Shown: positions 46,246 through 59,832, counted from the first letter of the stretch. The stretch: DNA of 64,000 nucleotides from Escarpia spicata (GCA_963995525.1 OZ023207.1:34550292-34614291); one strand, 5' to 3'. The notes: generated from the letters alone by a model not told the origin. Numbers and translations are program-made.

Positions 46246-47316
46246 AAAGTATCGTGTGTGTGTTTGTGTGTGCGTACGTCTGTGCGTGCAAGCGTGTGTG
46301 CAATTTGATTCCTTAATTGGTACAAACACACTCTAACTTATCCATTCATACAAGTATTTTGATATATATAATTGCCATGAAGTGAACATTATTACTAGTA
46401 AATATGAAAAGCTACAGAAATACAGTGGAAACACATTTCGGGTTTGTATTTGTCAAAATACATCACTTCGTTTGGGGAATAAGGCAATAGAAATAGAGTA
46501 GCTTGGGCAATAACGCCCACGTTTGTTTCACAATCGTTTCATATGTAAATCCTTTGTCATCACTGGGTCTTATACATTAATTAACCTCATTCAGTTATTT
46601 GTTTACTTATTTGATGTTACAAAATGACGACATTACTGGTACACTTAAGCATAGCGGAAAGTTACTGTATACCAGTGTTCGAAATATACGCCGACCCGGT
46701 GGTCACTGACCACCTACATTATCGCCTGGTCAGTAACATTTTAGAGTTACTGGTCCGTGTGACCGCCTGCTGTACCTAGAAACTGCCACATTTACAGCGG
46801 TATTCATGTCAGCTGGTCACCAAGACTGGCCGTTGGAAGAAGCAGTTCTGTTATAAAAAACGATTGCCTTGAACTTGTTATCAAAAAACGTGACGCTTAC
46901 AAACAGCTCATGTAATCTAATTACATAATGGTGTTATTGTATATAAGTGTGTGCTTGCGGGCGTGTGTGCCAAATTGTCGGGGTTTAATCTACGACCCCT
47001 CGAAACATTAATTTTTGTCTCGAAATTTCCAGTTGATTTGGCGTAAGGATTTAACCGGTTTTAGGGTTTCCTAAATAAATCGAATGTCTACAACGTTACG
47101 TGTGTTTTTATTTATTCTACCAAGCTACGTGTGTCGGTTCACCCATCAGTTCGGGTTATTTTATATATCATACTTTGTCAAAAAAGCAAACATTATGCAG
47201 GGGCCTAAAGTAATGGTGGTAAGTCAACGCGAGGAGTTATTTCTAGTTCAGCTATAAGCAAACCAGGCCGTTTGATTTGTTTGGGAAAGACGCCAGAAAT
47301 ATAAAAGCTAAAAAGT
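46246..47316. other. Intergenic, no gene seen
   Basis: GT-rich simple sequence at 46254-46305; otherwise nothing recognised. Confidence 0.45.
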
Positions 47317-47412
47317 AAAGGTAAGTTCTTATATAGCGCAGTATTTTTTCATTAAAACTGCTCAAAAAGCTGTATGATATACTACCTAGTAGTCCTGTTC
47401 ATTAAAAATCAT
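47317..47412 (-). mobile_element. SINE tail fragment
   Basis: gtaaaggtaagttcttatat followed by agcgcagt and a tagtcctgttcatt end matches the tail of the SINE at 29562, on the minus strand; head missing. Confidence 0.55.
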
Positions 47413-47499
47413 ATTGGCTTCTCAGGCGTGAGAAAACATTACACATTTTTATAATTTATTACATGCATTAGCAACATTCACAACACATATATACGTGGT

Positions 47500-48330
47500 T
47501 TGTCTAATGTGTAAATCGAGTGCTTTGTTACAGTGTTTTGTGGTTATAGCGGTTTACATATGCATTGTCGTTGTCGCGTTTAATGCTATTTGTAGATCTA
47601 ATATCAGGAAATACGTAATTTATACGGGCGGGTAATACACCTTGTTGACATATGTGTTTGCCGCCATCAAATATCTAAAGAAAGAACGTCAACTATCGCT
47701 AAATACTGTGCTTAATACACATTACTCGCACCAAGTGGACATCTCGATAACGCGACCCAAAGACAGACGTATGATGAGGCTTACAACAAGATACCGTCAT
47801 CAGTCAATACAGACCAACGGAGCTAGCAGACAAGATCACGCCACGATGCATACCGAGCGGCCATCCATGATTGACAAACACACTATTTATAATTAACGGT
47901 GTGTCAGTCACCTTCACCACGTTCACTGTCAAATATGTGAGGACAAGTCTGCTTGGGGATAGGCTACAACGATAATTGCTACATGGCTTGCGGCTCGGAT
48001 AGGAAATAATTAAATGTTATTTTCTGTCACATAACTTGTACAATGGATTTGTGTAATTAGCGCTTCTGATTTGCGCTCGTTGTATTGATTCAAAACGTAA
48101 CGACAAAAGTAGGGTTGACACAATTATGTTATGGTACCCCAACATACGTTATTTTGGTAACTATTACCATCGTAATGTGATGCATTAATATACCTCAAAT
48201 ATTATATTGTGTTCTGGTGTTAATGAGGATATTTCGAAATGTGTTCAACTGGTGTCTTTTTAGTCAACCGTTATTAAACTGTTGACGAAATTCATTAAAC
48301 TATTCGCAAAATGTCAATATCCAACCCTCA
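47500..48330 (+). repeat. Decayed array unit, copy 4
   Basis: Contains atatcaggaaatacgtaa (47606), gaccaacggagctagcagac, ctcgttgtattgattcaaaacg and aatgtcaatatcca, homologous to units at 40.6-41.3 and 42.3-43.1 kb. The 84-codon frame at 47642-47896 is not conserved as an ORF. Confidence 0.6.
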
Positions 48331-48522
48331 GTGAACGTCAGAAGTTCCAATTAACGCATATCACTGTGTACTAAATAACCGTTCACATCAGATACGGACG
48401 AAACTGCAATAAATGCCATAACTTCGTTAAACTTCAGGATATAAACTGTGTCATATAACAATTTCAAGGAAATTGCAAACTTTACGCATAATTTTGTTGT
48501 TGTATTATCCTGACTGTTTCCA

Positions 48523-48987
<465 letters not shown>

Positions 48988-48997
<10 letters not shown>

Positions 48998-49100
48998 GTA
49001 GCCATATCCAATGAAGAAATGTAGTAAAACTGCAGATGTTGGTTAACAAGATTGTAGCCATATCCAATGAAGAAATGTAGTAAAACTGCAGATGTTGGTT
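48988..49100. repeat. 56-bp tandem duplication
   Basis: Two identical 56-bp copies (taacaagattgtagccatat … ctgcagatgttggt) at 48988 and 49044. Confidence 0.85.
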
Positions 49101-50164
49101 ATTGTTGGATAGGGACAAATCTACATATACTGCGGACACTTTTCAATATGGTAAAACTACTAACGTAAGAGGGTGGTGGAAAACAGTTGCTGTATTTATC
49201 CGATCTGTCCCCATATCCCAAATGTATGTCGCTAAGCTGCTTCACGGCAAAGTAAGAAACAACACCATTGATACGTTGTTGTCACTTGCGCGAATGCAAT
49301 AAGCCAATAAAAACCATATTTCACTAGTCATTTGGTCAACGAGACTCTCTCATAAAGACCACTTGATACCTGTGATCAACGCCAATGTGACGCCATTATG
49401 TGTGGCCATGCTATAACCATGGACCTTCCGTGCTATTATTGTTATACTTAGTCCTGTTGTTATTACTGTTTGAGACGCTGCGAATGTTTTAATTGTGTGG
49501 CGAGCGGCCGTCACTGAATGGTAGATACGGCATTGTTATTGGGACCAAGATTGGACGCTGGAGATAATGAGAGTTTTTAAAAATGTATTGTTATTGCAGT
49601 ATGCCAATGCCGCTATGAGTGGGCTTAAGTGCAGGGAATAGAAGACGGATGTGTAATCAGGCAAGTATACAGCTATCAACTTTCTAGAAGACGACACAAA
49701 AATCTCAACATAAAAAGACCAAAGAACGAGTCAGTTCGACTGAGGATGTTAATGATAGTTAAATAAATGTTGAAAGGCGCAATAGACAATATTCAAGCCA
49801 AGTGGGTGGAAATCACGACAAAAGTACTAAAAGACGGACGATAAAACTTGCAAAAAGATAGTATCATCAATCACTATAGATAATAGGCACCAGCAGACAG
49901 AATGGCCACACTGTATACAGTGGGCTGTCACACCTGACTAACAACAACTGTCTTGTAATTAAGCGGCCGTCACCCAGCTGTACCGAGATCATCTGTATAT
50001 GTGTGCCTACAGCGTCCGAACTGGCAGCACCTACTAGAAGACGGCGACCGTGGTATGTCACCTGGCGACTAAGTAGTATATTGTTTGGTACAATTATCTG
50101 TACATAATGCACACATAGGGATATGCAAACATTCGCATTTCGCAAAATTCGAATTCAAACCTTT
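49101..50164 (+). repeat. Decayed array unit, copy 5
   Basis: Homologous over its length to 52020-52850: ggtggaaaacagttgctg, ttcactagtcattt, tgtgtggc..gctataac, aagtgcagggaatag, aaaagacggacgataaa, gcagacagaatggccacac. It ends with gtcacctggcgac as in copy 2. No intact gene. Confidence 0.6.
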
Positions 50165-50596
50165 CTTCCTAACGGATTTTCAAAAAAAGACTGCAGAATC
50201 TCCTGTTTAGCACACCGTGTTCGGTATAGGTATCATCCTATGTACACCCTTCCCACTATCATTACGTGACATTGTGTGGAAATACAGAAACAGGTTAAGA
50301 AATTTAACCGTTGACATTAACTGCGAATATGTACATGTTCAATATTTTACTTGACATAGTTAATACTACAATTGTAGCTGGTTGTAGACAGACACGTAAC
50401 AAAAAAATACTTAAACTATACTTATATTCCGCTGCATATTTAAACTCAATGATAGGGAATAGGCTAACAAGTTGTGTATAGCTGCCGTGTTAATTAATTG
50501 ATTGTAACTTGCATAAACTTGCATTAATTCACAAGCTCAACAAAACAATTATTAGATACAATAGAGTGTACGATTTCAATTTTATGTGATTGTGTG

Positions 50597-50638
<42 letters not shown>

Positions 50639-50640
50639 CA
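50165..50640. other. Intergenic with (TA)n at 50600-50636
   Basis: No gene seen. A caattttatgtgatt motif at 50577, next to the TA run, repeats the centre of the palindrome that follows. Confidence 0.5.
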
Positions 50641-50976
50641 TATGCATTTATTGCACATTTTGACGTTCAATAGGGACCAAAATATATATTGACTTCGAAG
50701 CAAAACTGAAATTATATTCTTCAAGGACGCACATCTGGTTCAGACGATGTAAAAGCGGGGTCGTCATTCATACGAGTTCATCATTTATGCGTGATCAGTC
50801 ATCAACGTATTTACGTTATGTATATGTATATATATATACATGCCTGTTCAATCGTCAAAGTCGTTAGGGATTACATATATATATATATATATATATCAAT
50901 TTTATGTGATTATGTCATATATATATATATCAATTTTATGTGATTATGTCATATATATGACATAATCACATAAAAT

Positions 50977-51021
<45 letters not shown>

Positions 51022-51051
51022 ATACCTAACGACGTTGACGATTGAACAGGC

Positions 51052-51104
<53 letters not shown>

Positions 51105-51281
51105 ACGTAAATACGTTGACGACTGAACACGCATAAATGATGAACTCGCATGAATGACGATCCCGCTTTTACATCGTCTGAACCAGATATGCGTCCTTGA
51201 ACAATATAATTTCAGTTTTGCTTCGAAGTCAATATATATTTTTGGTCCCTATTGAACGTCAAAATGTGCAATAAATGCATA
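50641..51281. repeat. 640-bp palindrome
   Basis: Arms 50641-50954 and 50955-51281 are inverted copies meeting without a spacer at gtcatat|atatgac. They differ mainly in the length of internal TA runs and a few substitutions. No ORF of substance. Matching outer ends: tatgcatttattgcacattt and its complement. Confidence 0.9.
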
Positions 51282-51569
51282 CCATTATGTACTAAATAAC
51301 CGTACATTTTGGATAGCGAAGAAATTGCAGTGAATGCCATAACTTCGTAACTTCACGTTACAATGCTGAATTATATAGCAATTTCAAGAACATGTCAAAC
51401 TATACATACGGTTTATTTTCTTATTCTATTAGCATGACAGTGTCCAAATGATAAATACATATAATGGTATGCTGTTCTGAAATATGAAGAACACCAATCA
51501 AGCTGCATCTCGGCTCAATTAGTAAACCCCACGCAATAGATGACTCTGATCAAAAAGGATTTTTCAGGA
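51282..51569. other. Array-related sequence, no gene
   Basis: ttatgtactaaataaccgt and aatgccataacttcgt match 48366-48430, showing that the array continues across the palindrome. Confidence 0.5.
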
Positions 51570-51825
51570 ATGTTCAAGGCGCTTTTCATTATGCCTGACA
51601 GACCTTTTCAATCGAACCCCATCTCGACATATCTGGGAAGCATCCAGCCAAGCTGCAATTAATGCCCGAAGACTATTGTACATAAATATAAATCACTGTC
51701 TATAGCCAGGTACTCATCCATACAGCTTATTGTAGTAAGGTAGAGTCAAAGGTTTCGAACCCGGTTTCTGTCGGTCGAGAGTTCGATGCTCTGGCCACTG
51801 CAACACAACGCTCCACACAAAGTTG
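51570..51825 (-). mobile_element. tRNA-derived SINE
   Basis: Minus strand: head with gttgcagtggccagagcat, B-box-like gggttcgaaacc, body with gagtacctggctatagacag and attaattgcagcttggctgg, ending in ggtctgtcaggc. The tail is degraded. Confidence 0.7.
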
Positions 51826-52019
51826 CATTTCGGCGGGTAAACCTCAAATACAATAACAGACTCCACTCAACAATGTAAAGCTAATAACATAAAGAAGCAC
51901 ATAACAAACTGCTGGTGATGTTAAAAGGATTGTACCCATCTGTGCATATGTGTTGACATTTAGTAAAGCTGCACGTTGTGGTTGATATGGGGAAATGTAT
52001 AATGTATAATGGGCACTGC

Positions 52020-52850
52020 AATACATACTGCTGACACAGTTCAACACGTCTAAACTATTAACTTAAGAGAGTTGTGGAAAACATGTGCTCGTTTTATCCG
52101 ATATCTCCCCGTTTCCCCAAAATATGTCGCGAAGCTACCTCACCGCAAAGAAGGAAATAACACCATGCATAAGTTGATGTCATTTGCGCGAAATCAACCT
52201 TCTTTCACTAGTCATTTGATAAACGAATTTGTCTCATAAAGAAAACTTTATATCTGAGATCAATGCCATTGAGCCGCCGGTATTTGTGGCCGTGCTATAA
52301 CTCTGGACAGGTTAATGACACAGTTAGTTAAACAAATCATTTAGACTCACTGCTACTCTATTTCGTGTCAGTACGTGTTATTATTGTTATTAGTAGTGAG
52401 ACTGTGCTGACTGTCTGTGGGCTCCGGGCGTTTTCTTTTGTGTGGCGATCGGCCTCTACTGAATGTCAACATTATTGGGATCGTGATTGGAATTTGATGG
52501 TAATTGGCGTTTTACCAATCCATTGTTACTGCTGTATCACTATTGCCGCTCTAAGTGGACTTAATTGCAAGGGATATAATGAGTGAACACTGGCAGGTAA
52601 TCAGCCTACTTGACGCACACAACTACAGCAGTGAAACTTTCAGAGGACGACATCTCAACACAAAACACCAAAGAACGCGTCCTTTTGTCTGAGAGCATTA
52701 ATGTAAATGTTGAAAGACACAATAGACAATATTCCCGCAGAGGGGACATCACGACGGGGCGAACCAAAGACGGACAAAAAATCTTGCAACAAGAGGGTGT
52801 CATTAATCACTGTAGATGACAGTTCCCAACAGATATGTTTAATGGGCGAA
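52020..52850 (+). repeat. Decayed array unit, copy 6
   Basis: Homologous to copy 5 (49101-49960) and copy 1 (34300-34620). Contains attgcaagggatataatg, gaggacgacatctcaac, aaagacggacaaaa and gcaacaag. No intact ORF. Confidence 0.6.
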
Positions 52851-54603
52851 CGCTACACACAAACCCTTCCCAATATCCGTTTTCCGAACATGAAAGAAGA
52901 GATGTCATAAAAACCCGACGCATCGACCGACCAGCCGGCGTCTTCCACATTAGCGAGGCATAACACTGCAGCACAGGTTGTCTTCTTGGACGCACATACC
53001 TCCTATCTCGTAAATAAATCTCACATCAGATATATGGCATTTCGTGGTGAATGTGGAAACACATTAATAGTTTATTAAAGATGTGTTCTATGGTATATTT
53101 TATATGCAGACGGTAGAACCTAGTCATTTTACATTTATATTATGTTTTTTTTTGCATCAGAAACTATTGTAAAGCAGTTAAACCGTCGCACACACCTGGC
53201 GTACAGACACCAACTACCAAGCTGGGGCTGGCTTTATGCCGACATTATGTCTTATGAAACCAGAACAGTAAAGTGCAGACGTGTATGTAGGCTACATGAA
53301 TTGTTCAACCTCATATAATCTATCCCAATGGCGTGTTTTGTTGTCAAATATATCCTTTCCATCTGGAACAGTTCTGTCTTATGTTATCTGTCCTTTTGTT
53401 CTGTCAGAACTCCTAACTGTTTTGTGTCACATGTCATTTACTACTGACATTGTTTTTGTAATGAAAATGTTTCGTTATGTTACATATGCGTCGGTGGACT
53501 GCATACATTTACATCAACGTAGCATTCAAATACCCTTTAGAACTTGAGCGCCCGAAAGTGACTGGTCGTCCGTTTCCACATGCGCCCGAAAGCTTCTTTT
53601 AACTTAGGCAACGCGTAGTGGTGGCGCAATATTCTGGATACTTATGTATTTTGTGTCACTGGTTTCTTTAGAATACCTGCTCTGTGTTAGGAGTATTTTT
53701 ATACGGCTTTGCACTGAAAGTTTCTGAATATGCGCTGTTTGAAAATATCAACTGAGAAAGAGTTCGTAGATATGCATTGAATTCTATGCAAACACACCCA
53801 CACACATCATATCGCGTTTTGTACGTTTAATTTTTAAATGGATTATTATATGCAGCAGCATATTGTGCCGAATTCAATTATCTTTAACATATGCACAACG
53901 TGCAATGTTAGAAAACAAAGTACAAACAATTTAAATGCCAAAACTACTTGCACCCATAGTATGGTGATTGTGTGCGCTCGCTGCGAGTATTCGGAGAGTG
54001 TTTCATAAAATGACGCAATGTCTGAAGGGTGAATAAAATCAGTCATGCGCATTAGCTAATGCTAACCAAATGGTGTAACACAAATAGTTATATAGACGTC
54101 ACCCGATATTAAACCGTGCGTTCCGAGACGCAACAGATATTGCAATTAAGATTATTTCACATAAAAGACTTTCAGCATGCCATTGACCGACTTACCGGTT
54201 CATAAGCTTAAGTTACTGTTTATATAATGGAGAGCTGTATCTGCTTTATTAACAACCATCAATATCTTGACTGCAATATTTGACAGGTTGTTTTCATGTT
54301 CTCTCTTATTAGCTCTTGTTCTGTGGCGGACTTTAGAAACATCCAGTTTCATTTGCAGACTTGAACGTTTCTTATATAACTGGCCTGAATACTCAATTGT
54401 TATGTTGCAATTAAAGTGTCTAACACGAGCAATGATGTATAACACCACCACAAGTGAACCTGGTATATGACGATGGGACAGTACGAATTGCTGCAGTTGT
54501 AGTACACCTGCTAATCTAAGAGTTTCGATATCCGGGAGAACTGAATTTTTTCGTTCGTTTGATCAGTTCAGTGTCCCGTTGGATTGGACTACGGAAGGCG
54601 TGC
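52851..54603. other. Intergenic, no gene seen
   Basis: Small ORFs (for example 53281-53547, 54267-54470) lack recognisable motifs and neighbours. No RNA gene or repeat identified. Confidence 0.45.
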
Positions 54604-55400
54604 TGTGGAGAATGTTAATAATAATAATAATACTAATACTAATAATAATAATAAGATAACTTCTATTGCACCTAAATCCTTAGAAACCAAGCTCCGAGGC
54701 GCATCAAAACAAAAGGGTTGGTCAATCTGAAAAATCCATAAATAGTTTTCCAGTTGTCAACAGATGGGTCAAGGCGCCAGGGAGCTACGGTGGATAAGCA
54801 AGGTTGTAAAGATACGTTTTTAATGACGACGGAATTTTGTAATATTTTCAACTGATCTAACACTAAGAGGGAGCAAATTCCAAAAAGTTGGTGCAGCAAC
54901 AGAAAAAGCCCTAGTTCCAATGTTAGTGTTGACTCTAAGAAAAAAAGTAGGTCAGAATTAGATGATCGAAGCTGGATAGGTTTTCTTACAGGAGTAAGCA
55001 ATGAATGCAAATAAGATGTTTGCTTATTGGACAGTGCCTGATATGTAATGGTACAGATCTTAAATATTATACGATATCGTACAGAAAGCCAATGCAAAGA
55101 TTTCAAAAGTGGTACAGAGCGAAAAAAATGAGGAGATCTTGTAACTACTCTTGCTAGACAATTTTGGACACGCTGAAGTTTTGTGATATCTTTGCGATAT
55201 TATAAAGGAGGGAATTGCAATAGTCAAGTCTGCTGCTAACAAGCGCTGTTGCAATAGTCTTAGCAACAGAAAATGACATATACCGGCGAATACGGCGAAT
55301 ATCACGAATATAATAAAAACAGCAGCGACATGTTTTAGATATGTGTTGTCGGAAATTGAAGTTACTATCAAAGATCACTCTTAGATTCCGCACCGATCCT
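54604..55400 (-). pseudogene. 5'-truncated L2-like LINE, 3' end with (ATA)n tail
   Basis: Minus strand: RNLRVIFDSNFNFRQHISK, VSSRLDYCNSLLYNIAK, LLKSLHWLSVRYRIIFKI, CTITYQALSNKQTSYLHSLL, and a TRAFSVAAPTFWN-like region in another frame, the standard end of L2-type RT. The 3' tail is the (AATAAT)n run at 54616-54655. Two frameshifts (about 55190 and 54950) make it dead. Confidence 0.75.
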
Positions 55401-55635
55401 CTCCACAGTTTGTCTCATACACAAACAACATACACGTCAGTATACATGCAACGCGTGTATTTCGGACTGGACTAAGCTACGTAGAATACAGCCTTTATCA
55501 AACATTCGAGTAATACAAGTCATAATTCGCTTCATATATATAATGCGATGACTGTTCTTTGTTATAGTACTAACTCTAACAACGGACGTCGTTGGTTGAA
55601 TATAAATATTGGCTATTGTTCAAGTTGAAATATAT
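55401..55635. other. Spacer between LINE fragments
   Basis: No gene or repeat recognised. Confidence 0.4.
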
Positions 55636-55990
55636 TCTTTACCGTCTCGATTGTAGTGTGGTTTGGCCGCGCCAGTCAGGAGGAGAAACAACGGCTAGTC
55701 GTTATCGTGAAGGGCGCATCTAGAATCATTGGGCGCGAGTTGTCATCCATTGAATCTATTTACCATGCTCGCTGTGCGCGAAAATCCAAGAGCATTGTAC
55801 GGGATACTACCCACTCAGTCTACCATCTCTTTGAACTTCTTCCCTCTGGCAAGCGCTATACAAGGATTAAGACACTAGACTTACAAACAGTTTTTATTCG
55901 CAGGCTGTGAGTCACTTGAATCGCGAGATGCCATGATATTCTCTTCAGTCTGTTTAGATTTTATGTTGCCATGCAAAATTATTTTTTAAT
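55636..55990 (+). pseudogene. LINE C-terminal fragment (Rex1/Babar-like pattern)
   Basis: One frame reads VWFGRASQEEKQRLVVIVK, GASRIIGRELSSIESIYH, RCARKSKSIVRDTTH and HLFELLPSGKRYTRIKT. 'ASRIIG..L.S.E.IY' plus 'FELLPSGKRYR' is the standard end of a fish/invertebrate LINE RT protein. It is 5'-truncated; the frame is otherwise intact to the stop at 55908. The family name is inference. Confidence 0.65.
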
Positions 55991-56074
55991 TATTTTTTTA
56001 ATACTTTTTTTAATAACTTGGCAGTTGGCCTTGGTCTAAATTTAGATTAGTTTTATATTAGTTTTATAATGATA

Positions 56075-56290
56075 TATATGTATGCATACATGTATGCAAG
56101 TATTTGGGTGTGCGTATATGCGCGTGTTTTCTTGTTTGCGTTTGTAGGTGTGTGCGTAAGGGTTTATGTGTGCATGTAAGGGTGTGCATGTGGTCATGTA
56201 TATGTATACATGTTTATGCGGATTTGGTATGTACGTGCGTATGTGGTCGATGTTCGAGCGTGCGTGCGTATGTGTAAGTGACTAAGTGTG
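56075..56290. repeat. GT-rich simple sequence
   Basis: Irregular tgtg/tgcg/tatg repeats; no coding capacity. Confidence 0.7.
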
Positions 56291-56559
56291 TGTGGTCAAT
56301 AGCGTAACTATATTCAACAAAACGTTAGACGTGGCACAATAAGTCGATATTGATTAATTCACGCTAAGGGCACATTTTCGAGAAACAAAAAAGTTTAACC
56401 ATTGTATGCATTCGCGTGAACCAATAGTTTTGTTTTTTGATCGATTTCAGTCATACTGTTTATTACCAAGTAACATTTAAAATGTACGAGGAATTCTTAG
56501 AGTTGTTATCTGCTTTCTTCTTTCACACCTGCAACAGTTGATGATGTGAGGCCAAATAA

Positions 56560-57010
56560 TTATAGCATCTTCAAGTCCTGCGATCTTGATCCGTTACAAA
56601 CTATACTGTCAACAACATGTCTTAACTCTCTTTTTGATACAGTTACACATATTATACATTGATCACAAAATTTGTGTATTTTTTTCAGACGATTTTTAAA
56701 ATGCATATGTATACCGCCTCCTCAAGAATTATAGGCCAGTTTCTAATATCAATTTAATCTCCAAGATACTTGAAAGAGTTTGGATCTCACGTTAAATCAA
56801 ACTGTTTGTCTAATGAATGACAATCTGCATACAGACAGCTTCATTCTACCGAAACTGCCCTATTAAAAGTGCATACTGATGTTACTTTAAATGTGAATAA
56901 AGGTAAAGTAACAGCGCTTACATTGCTAGATCTGTTCGCTGCCTTTGATATAATTGATCACGCCATTTTTATAAATCGTCTGCCGTTATGGAATATCCGG
57001 TGTACCGATC
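56560..57010 (+). pseudogene. L2-like LINE, RT finger/palm start
   Basis: NYRPVSNINLISKILERV in one frame, then QSAYRQLHSTETALLKVHTD, VTLNVNKGKVTALTLLDL and FAAFDIIDHAIFINRL (motif A), as in L2 elements. It breaks off near 57005; the C-terminal end of a similar element follows at 57870. Confidence 0.7.
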
Positions 57011-57191
57011 TGGAAGTAAGTTCCGGTCTCAAAATAAGTTCCGGCTCCGTTTCTGCATATTGCGCAATTATACGTTTACATGATAATACATTTTTACTTA
57101 AGTAATTCGTGATTGCATGACACATTTCCATAAATGTACTATTAAAAATAGCCGAGCTACCCCGAGTTGCGTTGGGAAAAAGTTTGGAAAT

Positions 57192-57700
57192 GGTGACGTC
57201 AAGATCCCCATCCTCCGTACGAATTTGGAACCACCCCAATAGGCCTGCTAGACTGCATACAAATGTCAGCCCCATTTATGCAAAACTGACGGAAATAAGA
57301 GCCATTTTAAAATCATGACCCCCACCCCCGGACGAATTTTGGAAACAAAAATCTACATCTACAAACTACCCCAATGGGTCCCTGGATCACACACAAAATT
57401 TCAATTCCACAAATGACAATTTGACAGAGATAAGTGCCATGACCTCCCCCGAGACTCCCACCACCTGGATGTATTTCGGGGAGATCTACAGACATTTACA
57501 AACTACCTCAATGGGCCCGCTAAATTACATGCAAAATTTCTGCTTTATACATGCCAAACTTACATATATGTGTCATAAAAATTGTTACCCCCCAGGATCC
57601 CCAACCCCGACGATAAATGTACGAACCACCCCAATGGGATCACACACAAAATGTCAGCTTCATACGTGCCAAACTTACACAACTAAGCGTATCATTAACG
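57192..57700. repeat. Diverged tandem repeat of about 105-145 bp
   Basis: Four units (starting near 57192, 57316, 57444, 57587) share ccaccccaatgggncc, a cacacaaaatttca-type stretch, catgccaaacttaca and agataagtgccat. It lies between the two L2 pieces. Confidence 0.7.
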
Positions 57701-57869
57701 CAAACTATAATATAAATGGGCCACGCATACTTTTGGTAGGCACCGTGTTTAAACTGGCCGAAAGCATGTGCTAACCTTTGGCATGTACACACGTACAGGT
57801 ATACGTAACACACAAAACGGAACCGGAACTTACTTTCAGACCGTGACTTACTTTCGGCCCGCTTATACC

Positions 57870-58500
57870 ATTAGCCTCTTTCTGTTGCAAAAACTATCTC
57901 AAGTGCACTTGTTACTAGTAGGCGTGACTATTGCAATTCCCATTTTCACAATATTACCCGTAAGGATATCACCAGATTACAACGTGTACCGAATTGCTTA
58001 GCTAGGGTTATGACTTTTCTCCCTCAGTGCCTATTCTGAGGTCTTTGCGCTAGTGTCCTGTCCGATATCATATTATTTTTAAGATCTTTATCATTATCTA
58101 CCAGGAACTTTCATATAAGCAAGCAGCACATTTATATCCATTGCATACTTCTGTAAACAAAAGCATACACAGCTTCGATCATTTAGTTCTGAATACGTTT
58201 TGTTCCTAGAGTCAATACTAATATTGGAACTAGGGCATTTTCTGTTGCTGCACCAACTCTCTGGAATATGTTCCCTCTTAATGTTAGATCAGTTGAAAAT
58301 ATTACACAATTTCGCCTTAAAAACTTACCTTTATAACCTTGAGTATCCACCTGAGCTCCCTGGCGTATCGATCCATATGTTGGCCACTTTAATATTGTTT
58401 ATCGATTCTGATATTGACTAACCATTTTATATTGATGCACCTCTTAGGTTGGTTTCCCAGGATGTAGGCGGAAAAGAAGTTATTATTATGAATATTATTG
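57870..58500 (+). pseudogene. L2-like LINE, 3' end
   Basis: Degraded plus-strand RT end: LRSLR..PVRYHIIFKIF near 58040-58090, then VNTNIGTRAFSVAAPT and SVENITQFR in a frame around 58205-58320, and KTYLYNLEYPPELPG to 58360. The (ATT)n-like tail is at about 58480-58500. Stops throughout. Confidence 0.6.
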
Positions 58501-58815
58501 CATGTGAGTGTAAAGAAACAAAGGTGATGTCATACTAAGACAACTAGCAATTTCTTCTGTCTTTTGTGATATGTTAAATTTGAATGAATTATATCAATAT
58601 ACCCAATCGCTAGCTTCACTCCAATGCTGGATGTAACACATAAGTGCATTAGTATACAGGGCTAAGCCTATAACATGTGCAATGCTTTATTTGCCGATTA
58701 TTATACTAAAACACACACATTTTGATAGAAACATATTAATTGTAATCAGGGATATATGCTGTTTTCTAAAATCATCAGAATATTAGTTTAATTTTAGGTT
58801 TGCATCTCACAACAG
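58501..58815. other. Intergenic, no gene seen
   Basis: No recognisable feature. Confidence 0.4.
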
Positions 58816-58834
58816 ACCAACATATATGTTTACG

Positions 58835-58960
58835 GCTACTCTAGTACTTCAAGTACATGTTTTTTCCAAAAAAAGTACTCTTACTTTTACCTGAGTAGCT
58901 TTTTCCTAGTTACTTGTACTTTTACTCAAGTACAAAGTAACTGTACTTGTACCAGCTCTG
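58835..58960. repeat. Tacttttact-type low-complexity repeat
   Basis: Repeated agtacttgtacttttact variants. Similar stretches form parts of non-autonomous elements in other animals, but no terminal repeats are seen here. Confidence 0.5.
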
Positions 58961-58964
58961 GCAG

Positions 58965-59040
58965 GTATGCATTTATGTATGTTTGTATGTACGTATGCAT
59001 ACGTGCATGAATGCATGCATGTATGTATGTATATGTATGT
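58965..59040. repeat. (tgta)n simple repeat
   Basis: Imperfect atgt/atgc tetranucleotide run directly before the SINE head. Confidence 0.8.
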
Positions 59041-59250
59041 ATGTGGAGCGATGTGGCGCAGTGTTAGAGCATCGAACTCTCAATCGAAAGAAATTGGGTT
59101 CGAATCTTGTGTAGCCGTGTTGAACTTTGGGCAAGTTCTTTCACTCAGCGTGACTGAATGCTTTCCAGGGAAGTGGAGATGGTGTTCGATTTGAGCAGTC
59201 CATTGGAGAGGATACTGCGCTACATTATAATTTACCTTTACCTTTGTATG
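59041..59250 (+). mobile_element. tRNA-derived SINE, well preserved
   Basis: Head: tggcgcagtgttagagcat (A box) and gggttcgaatct (B box), as in a pol III promoter. Body: gggcaagttctttcactcag and gaatgctttccagggaagtg. End: ttatcattaatttacctttacctttg-type tail (aatttacctttacctttg). Shorter than the 29562 copy in the middle. Confidence 0.8.
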
Positions 59251-59832
59251 CGAGTACGTTAACAATACCCTTTTAGACGGCTCGAACTTCGAGCGCCAAA
59301 TTTTAAGCGATTATTCTACAAACCCGGGGGTTGGACGTAAGAGCTATATTTGTTCAAAATTAATTTCGACAAAAGGCAAATCTTCCTCGGACTCACTATG
59401 ACAAGTTCGTTTGCTATTTTGCTTTGATAACATTATCAGAAAAACTACTAAGACCGTATTCGTCGCGTGATAGTCATCATCACCAATATGTACTCTGTTA
59501 CTATTCTGTTGTTCCTTAGATTGTTGTAGTCTGAGCTAATTTGAGAAGCATAACATATATTCAAAGAACGATTGATTACCCTTGCCCTTTGAGACAGTAC
59601 GTGGTACCGGTTAGTATGTTTTGTTGATATATTGGGTCATCCAGAAAAATACCATATGACAGAGACAAGCCTTTAAACAAGAACGGTGTAGTAAAAGGTA
59701 CGAAAAACAACATATAATCCAAGTAAAACAATTTTATTTTTATTTCTTAACTTATTTGATAAACCCTTTGTGTGTGTACTGGGACTGTTACCATTTATAA
59801 ATGTAATTTTTTATAAGAAATCTTTGTAAATG
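59251..59832. other. Intergenic, no gene seen
   Basis: No ORF or repeat of note. Confidence 0.4.

Noticed and set aside
59041..59120. Functional tRNA gene
   Set aside because: A and B boxes are present, but the cloverleaf is not complete and the sequence continues into the SINE body.
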